Part shown: piece after piece, positions 11,096 through 21,300 of the stretch | How positions within the stretch are numbered: position 1 is the stretch's first letter | How the letters are laid out: each line of letters begins with the position of its first letter | Source: Sciurus carolinensis | Lineage: Eukaryota; Chordata; Mammalia; Rodentia; Sciuridae | Direction: 5' to 3' | Length of the DNA stretch: 64,000 nt | Assembly: GCF_902686445.1 (NCBI RefSeq) | Contig: NC_062213.1 | Location: 42,544,741-42,608,740 of the forward strand | Translations under genes and position numbers: made by a program | Notes under the pieces: generated by a model | The model's input: only the letters and a program-made list of their open reading frames with translations | Told to the model about the DNA's origin: nothing | Databases searched by the model: none

Positions 11096-14000
11096 TCATC
11101 CTTTAGTTTTTTGAGATTGGCTTATCTCACTTAGCATGATATTCTCCAATTTCATCCATTTGCCTACAAATGCCATAATTTTATCATTCTTCATGGCGGA
11201 GTAATATTCCACTGTATATATATGCGACAGTTTCTTTATCCATTCATCAACTGAAGGGCACCTAGGTTGGTTCCACAATCTGGCTATGGTGAATTGAGCA
11301 GCAATGAACATTGATGTGGCTGTATCTCTGTAGTATGCTGATTTTAAGTCCTTTGGGTATAGGCCAAGGAGTGGGATAGCTGGGTCAAATGGTGTTTCCA
11401 TTCCAAGCTTTCTGAGGAATCTCCACACTGCTTTCCAGAGTGGCTGCACTAATTTGCAACCCCACCAGCAATGTATGAGTATACCTTTTTCCCCACATCC
11501 TCATCAACACCTATTGTTGCTTATGTTCTTGATAATTGCCATTCTAATTGGGGTGAGATGAAATCTTAGGGTAGTTTTGATTTGCATTTGTCTTATTACT
11601 AGAGATGTTGAACATTTTTTCATATATCTGTTGATTGCTTGTACATCTTCTGTGAAGTGTCTGTTCATTTCCTTAGCCCATTTGTTGATTGGATTATTTG
11701 TATTCTTGGTGTAGAGTTTTTTGAGTTCTTTACAGATTCTGGAAATTAGTGTTCTATCTGAAGTATGAGTGGCAAAGATTTTCCCCCACTCTGTAGGCTC
11801 TCTCTTCACATTACTGAAAGTTTTCTTTGCTGAGAGAAAGCTTTTTAGTTTGAATCTATCCCAGTTGTTGATTCTTGCTTTTATTTCTTGTGCTATGGGA
11901 GTCCTGTTAAGGAAGTCTGCCTAAGCCAACAAGTTGAAGGTTTGGACCTACTTTTTCTTCTATAAGATGCAGGGTCTCTGGTCTGATTCCAATGTCCTTG
12001 ATCCATTTTGAGTTGAGTTTTGTGCAAGGTGAGGTTTAATTAATAGAGGTTTAATTTCATTCTGTTGCATATGGTTTTCCAGTTTTCCCAGCACCATTTG
12101 TTGAAGAGGCTATCTTTTCTCCATTGCATATTTTTGACCCCTTTGTCTAGTATGAGAAAATTGTATTTATTTGGGTTTGTGTCCATGTCCTCTATTTTAC
12201 CATTGATCTACCTGTCTATTTTGGTACAATTACCATGCCATTTTTGTTACTATTGCTTTGTAGTTGAGTTGAAGATCTGGTATTGCGATACCCCCTGCTT
12301 CACTCTTTATACTGAGGATTGCTTTAGCTCTTGTGGGTTTCTTATTCTTCCAGATGAATTTCATAATTGCTTGCTCTATTTCTGTAAAGTACATCATTGG
12401 GATTTTAATTGGAATTGCATTGAATCTGTATAGCACTTTTGGTAGTATGGCCATTTTGACAATATTAATTCTGCCTATCCAAGAACATGGGAGATCTTTC
12501 CATATTCTAAGGTTTTCTTTAATTTCTTTCTTTAGTGTTCTGTAGTTCTCATTGTAGAGGTCTTTCACCTCTTTTGTGAGATTGATTCCCAAGTATTTTA
12601 TTTTTTTCGATGCTATTGTGAAAGGGGTAGTTTTCCTAATTTCTCTTTCTGAAGATTCATCACTTATGTATAAAAATGCATTGGATTTATGAGCATTGAT
12701 CTTGTAACCTGCTACTTTACTGAATTCACTTATGAGTTCTAAAAGTTTTCTGGTGGAATTTCCAGATTCCTCTAAATATATAATCATGTCAGCGAACAGG
12801 GATAGTTTGAGTTCTTCTTTTCCTATTCGTATCCCTTTAATTTCTTTGGTTTGTCTAATTGCTCTGGCTAGAGTCTCAAGGACGATGTTGAATAGAAGTG
12901 GTGAAAGAGGGCATCCCTGCCTTGTTCCAGTTTTTAGGGGAAATGCTTTCAGTTTTTCACCATTTAGAATGATTTTGGCCATTGGCTTAGCGTAGATGGC
13001 CTTTATAATGTTAAGGAATGTTCCCACTACCCCAATTTTTTCTAGTGTTTTGAGCATGAAGGGATGCTGTATTTTATCAAATGCTTTTTCTGCATCTATT
13101 GAAATAATCATGTGATTCTTAACTTTAAGTCTGTTGATATGGTGAATGACATTTATTGATTTCCAGATGTTGAACCAACCTTGCATCCCTGGGATAAAAC
13201 CCACTTGATTGTGGTGCACTATCTTTTTAATATATTTTTGTATGCGATTTGCTAAAGTTTTGTTGAGAATTTTTGCGTCGATGTTCATTAAGGATATTGG
13301 TCTGAAATTTTCTTTCCTCGATGTGTCTCTGTCTGGTTTAGGTATCAGGGTGATATTGGCTTCATAAAACGAGTTTGGGAGGGTTCCCTTCTCTTCTATT
13401 TCATGGAATAGTTTGAGGAATATTGGAATGAGCTCTTCTTTAAAGGTTTTGTAGAACTTGGCTGAGAACCCATCTGGTCCCGGGCTTTTCTTTGTTGGTA
13501 GGCTTTTGATGACCTCTTTTATTTCATTGCTTGAAATTGATTTATTTAAGTTGTGTATATCCTCCTCGTTCAGTTTAGGTAATTCATATATCTCTAGAAA
13601 CTTGTTGATGTCTTCGAGGTTTTCTGTTTTGTTGGAGTATAGATTTTCAAAATAGCTTCTAATTATGTTTTATATTTCACTCGTGTCTGTTGTGATATTT
13701 CCTTGTTCATTCCGAATTTTAGTAATTTGAGTTTTCTCCCTCTCTCTCTTTGTTAGTGTGGCTAAGGGTTTATCAATTTTGTTTATTTTTTCAAAGAACC
13801 AACTATTTATTTTGTTAATTTTTCCGATTATTTCTTTTGTTTCAATTTTGTTGGTTTCGGCTCTGATTTTAACTATTTCCTGTCTCTACTACTTTTGGTG
13901 TTGATCTGCTCTTCTTTTTCTAGGGCTTTGAGCTGTAGTGTTAAGTCGTTTATTTGTTGATTTCTACTTCTTTTGTTGAATGCGCCCCATGAAATAAATC

Positions 14001-14896
14001 TTCCTCTAAGTACTGCTTTCATAGTGTCCCAGAGATTTTGATATGATGTGTCTTTGTTCTCGTTTACTTCTAAGAATTTCCCTCCTGATGTCTTCTGTTA
14101 TCCATTCATCATATAATAGTGTATTATTTAATCTCCAGGTATTGGAGAAGTTTCTGTTTTTTATTCTGTCATTTATTTCTAATTTCAATCCATTATGATC
14201 TGATAGAGTACAAGGTAGTATCTCTATATTCTTGAATTTGTTAACAGTAGCTTTGTGTCATAAAATATGGTCTATTTTAGAGAAGGATCCATGTGCTGCT
14301 GAGAAGAAAGTGCATTCGTTCTTTGTTGGATGGTATATTCTATATATGTCAGTTAAGTCTAAATTGTTGATTGTGTTATTGAGATCTATGGTTTCTTTAT
14401 TCAACTTTTGTTTGGAAGATCTATCCAGTGGTGAGAGAGGTGTGTTAAAATCACCTAGTATTATTGTGTTGTGGTCTATTTGATTTCTGGAATTGAGAAG
14501 GATTTGTTTGACTGTAAATGGATGAGTCAATGTTCGGGGCATAGATATTTATGATTGTTATGTCTTGCTGATTTATGCTTCCCTTAAGCAGTATGAAATG
14601 TCCTTCTTTATCCCTTCTCACTAGTTTTGGCTTGAAGTCCACATTATCTGAAATGAGGATAGATACTCCAGCTTTTTTGCTGTGTCCGTGTGCATGATAT
14701 GTTTTTTTTCCCATCCTTTCACCTTTAGTCTATGGGTATCTCTTTCTATGAGATGAGTCTCTTGCAGGCAGCATATTGTTGGATTTTTCTTTTTATTCCA
14801 ATCTGCCAGTCTATGTCTTTTGATTGATGAGTTCAGGTCATTAACATTCAGGGTTATTATTGTGATATGATTTGTATCCCCAGTCATTTGACTCAT
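11096..14896 (-). pseudogene. L1-B ORF2 (endonuclease / reverse transcriptase), disabled
   Basis: The span is about 1,268 codons, close to the usual ~1,275 of mammalian L1 ORF2. Endonuclease: ITIITLNVNDLNS and CLQETHL in the first frame (14896-14621), then a frameshift near a T8 run at about 14701, INIYAPN (14714-14451), a shift back, then GDFNTPLS and FSKIDHIL (14542-14258). There a Gly codon reads TGA. The reverse transcriptase is open over 352 codons (13288-12230), with [15 protein letters not shown] and [13 protein letters not shown] present. The FADD active site has lost one codon and reads FADM (12796-12785). A stop follows KMAW at 12230. The C-terminal domain is readable at 11809-11504 and 11449-11096 ([23 protein letters not shown]). 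No functional protein is possible. Confidence 0.92.
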
Positions 14897-14943
14897 TTTT
14901 GTTTTTTGACATGATTTGGTTTCTCCTTTATTTGGCTATTCCT

Positions 14944-15972
14944 TTAGGCAAGTTCCTCCCATTGCTGATTTGCATCGTTGTTTTTCATCTCTTCCTCATG
15001 GAATATTTTGCTGAGAATGTTCTGTAATGCTGGTTTTCTTTTTGTAAAGTCCTTTAGCTTTTGTTTATCATGGAAGGATCTTATTTCATCGTCAAATCTG
15101 AAAGTAAGTTTTGCTGGGTATAAGATTCTTGGTTGGCATCCGTTTTCTTTCAGGGCTTGGTAAATGTTGTTCCAGGCTCTTCTAGCTTTTAGGGTCTGCA
15201 TTGAAAAATCTGCTGATATTCTTATTGGTTTCCCTCTGAATGTAATTTGATTCTTTTCTATCGTGGCCTTTAAAATTCTGTCTTTATTTTGTATGTTAGT
15301 TATTTTCATAATAATGTGCCTTGGTGTGGGTCTGTTGTAATTTTGTGTATTTGGAGTCCTATAAGCCTCTTGAACTTGGTTTTCCATTTCATTCTTCAGA
15401 TTTGGGAAATTTTCTGATATTATTTTATTGAATAGATTGTTCATTCCTTTGGTTTATTTCTCTAAGCCTTCCTCAATCCCAATAATTCTTAAATTTGGTC
15501 TTTTCATGATATCGTATAATTCTTGTAGATTCTGTTCATGATTTCTTACCATCTTCTCTGTTTGTTCAACTTTGTTTTCAAGATTAAATATTTTGTCCTC
15601 AATGTCTGAGGTTCTGTCTTCCAGTTGTTCTATCCTATTGGTTATGCTTTCTATGGAGTTTTTAACTTGGTTTATTGTTTCCTTCATTTCAAGGATTTCT
15701 GTTTGTTTTTTTTTTTTCAGTATCTCTAACTCTTTATTGAAATGATCTCTTGCTTCCCATATTTGCTCTTTTAACTGTTGATTGGTGCGATCATTTAATG
15801 CCTGCATTTGCTCTTTCATCTCCTCCTTCAATGCCTGCATTTGCTCTTTCATCTCCTCGTTTGCTTCCCTGATTGTTTTAATTATGTACATTCTGAACTC
15901 CCTTTCTGACATTTTTTCTGCTGTGCTGTCATTGGGTTTTATTGATATAGTATCTAGGTTTGTTTGGGGCAT
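14944..15972 (-). pseudogene. L1-B ORF1 (RNA-binding chaperone), one nonsense mutation
   Basis: Two open parts, 15972-15454 (172 codons) and 15444-14944 (166 codons), are in the same frame and separated by a single TAA. The total is about 339 codons, a normal L1 ORF1 size. Residues about 20-155 are a charged coiled coil (MKEQMQALKEEMKEQMQALN, NLENKVEQTEKMV). The downstream part holds the RRM-like and C-terminal domains (NYNRPTPRHIIMK, LYPAKLTFRFDDE). The start is the Met before PQTNLDT, at the usual distance from the coil. At the stop, L1-A reads CAA where L1-B reads TAA, so a C-to-T change probably ended the frame. Confidence 0.92.
15797..15859 (-). repeat. 33-bp tandem duplication in ORF1 coiled coil
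   Basis: Two nearly identical copies start at 15797 and 15830 (period 33). They encode two 11-residue units of the type KEQMQALKEEM. Eleven residues is a hendecad step, which a coiled coil can absorb without breaking its hydrophobic stripe. Length changes in this part of ORF1 are known in other rodent L1s. Confidence 0.9.
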
Positions 15973-16157
15973 TTTCTTCCCTTGTTTTCTTATATTGGTC
16001 AGATGTCAGTGGGACTCTGAGATATTGCAGATTTCCTCTATTGGCTTATAATGTCCCTGTAGATTTCCAGTGTATCACCTCCCAGCCTTCAGTAGCCTGA
16101 AGTCTTGGAGGAACTTGATATGCAGTGCTTCCGAAGAAAGCTGCCCCTAGCCCGCTA

Positions 16158-16484
16158 CTGGTTCCAGGGCTTGGAGCTGGCTCTGTGTAGAAGGGCTCTC
16201 ACTGGGCGTTCTGCTCCAAGAAGCTAGCCTTGAAATGCGCCTCCCGCCAGAGGGGGCCTGGCTGCTTGGGGAAGTCCCTGGCTGTCCTGTCCTGGTCCCT
16301 GAAGCTGCTTGTGGGCCAGAGCTCGCCACGCTGGCTCCAGGACTTGGAGCTCGTGCTGTGCAGAAAGGTTCTCACTGGGGGGCCTGCTCTGAGAAGTTGG
16401 AGAAGCTGGCTGTGTGGGAGGAGCCCACTGCCGGAGTGCCAGGGCTGCCTGGGGAAGACTCTAGCTGCCCTGCCCTACTTTGAT
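16158..16484 (-). repeat. Tandem ~175-bp units in L1-B 5'UTR (monomer-like)
   Basis: The + strand block starting ctggttccagggcttggagc at 16158 recurs at 16331 as ctggctccaggacttggagc. Later landmarks recur too: ctcactggg (16199 and 16371), gccagag/gccggag (16249 and 16430), gctgcttggggaag/gctgcctggggaag (16261 and 16444). The period is 173-183 bp, with at least two units. Tandem 5'UTR monomers of about 200 bp carry the promoter in mouse L1s, so a promoter role here is an inference. The region is GC-rich with CpGs, unlike its surroundings. Confidence 0.75.
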
Positions 16485-16620
16485 AAGCCACGTCTATCTG
16501 GGCCTGCCGCCAGGCCAAGCTTCACCCGGTGGGGGAGACTCACCCGTGGCTCTATTTTCAATGCCTCCCCTTATTGAATCCTGAGTTCTGGAGTGACTGG
16601 AGATGCAGTCACCCTCTAGT

Positions 16621-16630
16621 CCGCCATCTT
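16621..16630 (-). promoter_or_regulatory. YY1-type site at the L1-B 5' end
   Basis: On the - strand the element begins a few bases before aagatggcgg, a match to the YY1 core. In human L1 a YY1 site in the same place positions transcription initiation at base +1. Its presence here supports a complete 5' end. Confidence 0.65.
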
Positions 16631-16636
16631 AGATTG

Positions 16637-16651
16637 CAAAGATAAATTTTT
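16637..16651 (-). repeat. Right target-site duplication of L1-B
   Basis: caaagataaattttt is identical to 10306-10320 and starts immediately outside the L1 5' end. Confidence 0.85.
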
Positions 16652-16739
16652 ATTTTAAAATACCTTTGGAGAATGTTTTTCTCCTTTTAATCCCATTACT
16701 TGTCCTTCTTATTTTTATTATTATTATTAGGTTTTTTGT

Positions 16740-16945
16740 TTTTTTTTTTTTTTTTGGAATTGGAGTTTCAACTCAAAGAGCTCTACCACTGAGCTATATC
16801 CCAAACCCTTCTTATTTTTTATTTTGAGACATGGTCTCTCTAAGTTGCCTAGGGCCTCACTAAGTTGCAGAGGCTAGCCACAAACCTGTGATCCTACTAC
16901 CTGTGCCTCCTGAGTCACATGTGTCAATACACCAGGCTATATCAT
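16740..16945 (-). mobile_element. B1/ID composite SINE
   Basis: Read on the - strand: a 7SL-derived B1 half from about 16945 (tagcctggtgtattgacac, a decayed form of the ggtggcacacacctgtaatc start), then an A/T-rich linker and an ID half with the tRNA-like tagctcagtggtagagctc, then a poly(A) (T run 16740-16755). It is diverged. The same architecture is seen at 20490, 36267 and 37952. Confidence 0.8.
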
Positions 16946-18429
16946 TGCCTTTCATATTCCAGAAAATCAGTCAGAAATTCCAGCCCATTTTGGTGACTCA
17001 TTTGCCCTAAGATTATCTAGAGAGTGTGCTATGAATGCTCTATCAGTCAGAGTCTTCAGTTGTAAGCAACAGAGGTAGATTCTGGCTAGATAAGAAAAAC
17101 AGGAAATTGTGAAGAACATTTCAAATAACTTAAAGAATCAATGGAAGAGCTTGACACTAGGCAGCTATGCAAAATTCCCTCATCTAGAACCTTGTCTAGT
17201 TAGAAAACAGACAACTTACTGGTCCTGCAGTCTTGAAAAGGTTCTTACTCTTCTTTAGTATGATCTCCTGAATTGAATTCTGACATAGGTATTCTTGATT
17301 AAGATGTTTGTGAGCATCCTCTACTGCAAAGAAGTTTGGAAAAGAGAAAAAAAAAAAAAAAAAACTCTAGGATTTCAGTTTCTGTTGTAAACAAACAAAA
17401 CAAAACAAAACAAAAAGTCTTTGTTCCATACCAAGACACAGAGGATGGACAACTAAATATTCCTTTGACCTTTTACTGGATGTTTAGATGCTGAACCAGA
17501 ATGAATGAAGAGCCAGAATAAATGACAAATGTCTATTTTAGGTAATGCAATTCAGTACACAAATTTGAGAGATCCTTACAGTGTTACACATGTAGCTTTT
17601 CAATCTACTGTGTGGCCAATTATCCACAGTTCTATTCATCCCTATGCACCTAGCCCATAGCTACTATTTGGAAAGGCAGATGTAATCATCTACTTTATAC
17701 CAATTCCCAAGTTCTTCCTTTGCCAGTGACTAAAAGGAAGAAAACTATCCTTCTCATTCACACACTTATGTGAAGCAACAGCGATTTTTGTGAGCAGAGA
17801 CAGTCCCTGAGTTGTTCACAAGTGCATTCCACTTGCCTGGGTGGTTTCAAAAATGTCAGTCCGTTTACCCAAGGTACTAGATACATTTTTTAAATTTATT
17901 TTTTATTCATTTATTTTAATTTTTGATTCATTGATAAATATGTTAAATAAAAATGTTACTCGTTGAGCTGAAGTAAGAAGCCACCTTTGCTACTCAGTCA
18001 CAATGTGCCTTTATATATCCATTCATGTGAGTTTTACCACTTATAAAATGATGCATTTGACAGCAGTAAGATCCCCAAGGTGCTTCCAGATTCCAAATTG
18101 TATAATTCAGTAACCACAATCTAAGAATATGCCCAGGTACAACCTCCTGGCCTAAACATAGTAATAGTACATGGCAGATACCTAATAAATGTTGTTTGAG
18201 TGAATGAATAAATAATGAAAAGATGAATAAATCAATGAACAATGAATGAATGAATGTTTCTTTGATTCTTTGTTGAATGAAGTATAACCAGTCTAAGGAA
18301 TAGTACTCTACTAAACTCCCTCTGCTTGTTTTCTACGTCTTCAATTGATCTATAGGTCTTCTCCTTGCCTTCACCAACACTAAGAACTGCTAGCTAAGAC
18401 ACACTAACCATTCAATTTGTCCCACTTGA
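16946..18429. other. Gap with an L2-like tail, no gene
   Basis: Mostly unassigned AT-rich DNA with A-rich tracts at 17345-17364 and 17392-17417. At about 18160-18260, agtacatggcagatacctaataaatg followed by tgaatgaa-type repeats resembles the 3' end of an L2 LINE on the + strand. Confidence 0.5.
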
Positions 18430-21300
18430 TTTGATTTTTTAAAAGCCTTATTGCGATATATTTTACATGCCAGACCATCTGCCCATTTAAAGTGTGCAAT
18501 TCAATAGTTTTTGTATGCTCACAGAGCAAAACCATTATCACAGTATAATCTTAGAACATTTTCATTACTTCCAGCCAAAAGAAAAAAAAAAAAAAAAAAC
18601 CCTTACACACATTAGTAATCACTCTCCATCCCATCTCCCAAGCCTGGCCCTGAGCAGCCACTATTCTACTTTCATTTTCAATAAAATTTCCACTTCTGGG
18701 CATTTCCTGTGAAAGGAGTCATAAAATACATGCTCCTTGTAACTTGCTTGTTTCACTTAGCATATTGTTTTCAGTGGTTATCCATGTTGTAACACTTACC
18801 AATGTGTCATTGCTCTTTATGACTAAATAGCATTTCACTATATAAATATGTAAATTTATGCATCCATTCATCAGTTCATGAGCATTTGTTTCCTTTTTTC
18901 ACCATTATGAATAATACTGCTATGGACACTGCTCTACTAGTTTTTGTGTGAATGCATGTTTTCTCTTCTGAATTTTATGATTACTCCATATTTAACCTTT
19001 GGAGGAACTGCCAGACTGTTTTCCAAAGTGGCTGTGCCATTTTACATTCCCATAAGCAACGTATGAGCATTCCAGTTGTTCCACATTCTCATCAGCACTT
19101 GTTGCTGTCTCTTTTGGATTGTAGTCATCCTTGTAGTATCTCATTGTGGTTTTTCATTTCTCTAAATAGCTAAATGATATTGAACATCTTTCCATGAGCT
19201 TATCGGCCATTTTTATATCTTCCTTGGAGAAATGTCTATTAAGATTCTTTGAATTTTTGTAATTGCATTTTTTGTTATTGAATTGCAAGAGCTCTTTACA
19301 TATACTATTTTTCATCAGACACATGACACATGTATCTGATACATGATTTGAGGAAATATTTTCACTCATTCTGTGGATTGTGTCCTCACCTTGTTTATGC
19401 TATTCTTTAAAACGCAAACTTTTAATTTTAATGAAGTTCAGTTTATCTGATTTTCCTTAGTTCTTTAGTCAGTTATAACAAATTCTGATTTGCTAAGAAT
19501 TTAATATTTTGGCACACAGTTGTTCACAGTATTCTTTATCGTCCTTTTATATTTCTTTAATGTCAATAATTAGTCCCTCTCTTCCATTCCTGATTTTTGC
19601 AACTTATTTTTCTTACCTTTTAGTCTTCATTGATTTTATTTGTTGTTGTTGTTTTTCTCTATTTCATTAATTTCCACCCTACTCTTTATTATTTTCTTCT
19701 TTAACCTTGCTTTAGACTTAGTTTACTCTTCTTTTTCCAGGGTTTTAAAAAGTTTAAGTAATTAAGTTTAAGTAATTTAGTAAGTTTAAGTAATTGATTT
19801 CAGATCTTTCTTCTTTTTAAATATAATCATTTTAGCTATAAAATTTTGGTAAGCATTGCTTAACCACATTCAATAAGTCTGCTTTATCTTCATTTCCTTC
19901 ATCCATTCCTTCATTCCTTCATCCAAGATGAAATCCATTTCTGATTTGTGATTTCATCTTGATTCATTAATTGTTGAAAACTGTTGATTAATTTCTGCAT
20001 ATTTTTAATTTATCAAGTTTCTTTCCATTATTGATTTCTAATTTTGTTCCATTGTATTCAGAGAGTATATTTTGTATGACTTTAACACTTTCAAATTTAT
20101 TGAGGTTTGTTCTATATCACAGTTACATGATCTATCCAGGAGAATGTTTCATATGTACCCTTAAAAAATGTGTTTTGTGATTGTTGGATGAAATGTTCTC
20201 TAGATATCTGTAATAGTTGCTTCATAGTTTTGATCTACTACTTATTTGTTTGATCCATTATCAAAAATGGCATATTGAAGTATCCTAATATTATTGTTGA
20301 ATTGTCTGTTTCCTTCCTCAATTCTGTTGGGTTTTGCTTTATGTATTCTAGAGCTAATATATATATATCATATCATATATATATAACATGTATATATATA
20401 TGAAATACACACATATCATATCTATGTATATGTATACATATCATGTATCTATGTATGTGTGTACACACACAAACACACATATATATACATTATTTTTGGT
20501 ACTGGGGATTGAATCCAGGGATGCTGATTTATCACTGAGCTACATTCCCAGACCTTTTTATGTTTTCTATTTTGAGACAGAGTGGAACTAAGTTGCTGAG
20601 GCTGGCCTCTAACTTGGAACCCTCCTGTCCTGGACTTCAGAGTTGCTAGAATTACAGGCATGTGCCACCATGCCCAATCTAATGATATACTCTTGATGGA
20701 TTGATTCTTACCTTGTGAAATGTCTCTCTCTTTGTCTCTGGTAATTTTTTTTTGTTTTAAATTATATTTTGTGTGATATTAATGTATCCACTCCAACTTT
20801 TTTATGGTTGTTTGAATTACATATTCTTTTACACATTTTATTATTAAATCTGTTTACATCTTTGAATTTATAGTATTTCTCCTTTAGACATAATATTATT
20901 GACTCTTGTTTTGTTTTGGTTTTCTATCCAGCATGATCATCTCTGGCTTTTGAATGGATTGCTTAACCCATTACATTTAATGTTATTATTGATACTAGTT
21001 GGATTTATATGTTCCACTTTTGTTTTATTCTCTATATATTACATATGTTTTTGATTCTCTTTCACTTTTACTGCTTTTTCTGTATCAAGTAACTAACTTG
21101 CATTAATTGATTAGGGCTTTCATTACTCTAATGATTTTTACACTTTTTTTGTTATTTTTCTTAGTGGTTCCTCTGGGAAATTCAGATCAAACTAACTTAA
21201 ATTCAAACAGTATATAGATATGTTGTTCTTATATAACTTTATCACCACTTCCTTTTTGTGCCATTATTATTACACATTTTAAACCTAAGTGTGCTTGTCC
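18430..21300 (-). mobile_element. Ancient L1 (L1M-like) fragment
   Basis: On the - strand this is an old L1. A 3'UTR relic lies at about 18430-18760, where the + strand reads gtgtgcaattcaatagtttt, then ctgagcagccactattctac. The ORF2 C-terminus is at about 18760-19400, decayed reverse transcriptase at 19400-20300 and the endonuclease region at 20700-21200. The frames are wholly eroded. It is interrupted by a B1/ID SINE at about 20364-20676. A small internal tandem repeat of aagtttaagtaatt (three copies, 19750-19795) is present. Borders are approximate. Confidence 0.75.
20364..20676 (-). mobile_element. B1/ID composite SINE with TA/CA microsatellite tail
   Basis: The SINE body is at 20490-20676 on the - strand, the B1 half starting gattgggcatggtggcacat and the ID half ending in ccccagtaccaaaaa. 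Beyond its 3' end, 20356-20486 is a TA/CA-rich microsatellite, probably grown from the A-rich tail. Possible TSD: ctaatatata near 20355 and ctaatgatata near 20677, within ancient L1. Confidence 0.8.

Larger units (their letters stand above)
10321..16636 (-). mobile_element. L1-B: near-complete LINE-1 with 3' transduction
   Basis: Read on the - strand: a 5' end with aagatggcgg, a 5'UTR with tandem units, ORF1 (15972-14944), ORF2 (14896-11096), a G-rich 3'UTR, and the element's own A-tract near 10816-10800. Then follow about 480 bp of non-L1 sequence ending in an aataaa signal and a short poly(A). The insertion is bounded by a perfect 15-bp TSD at 10306-10320 and 16637-16651. ORF1 has one in-frame stop. 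ORF2 has a few frameshifts and stops and has lost an active-site residue. It is clearly younger than L1-A but immobile. Confidence 0.9.

Noticed and set aside
16147..16577. Three overlapping ORFs up to 115 codons in a GC-rich block, suggesting an exon or CpG island
   Set aside because: The block is the L1-B 5'UTR; the frames are a by-product of its GC-rich tandem units.
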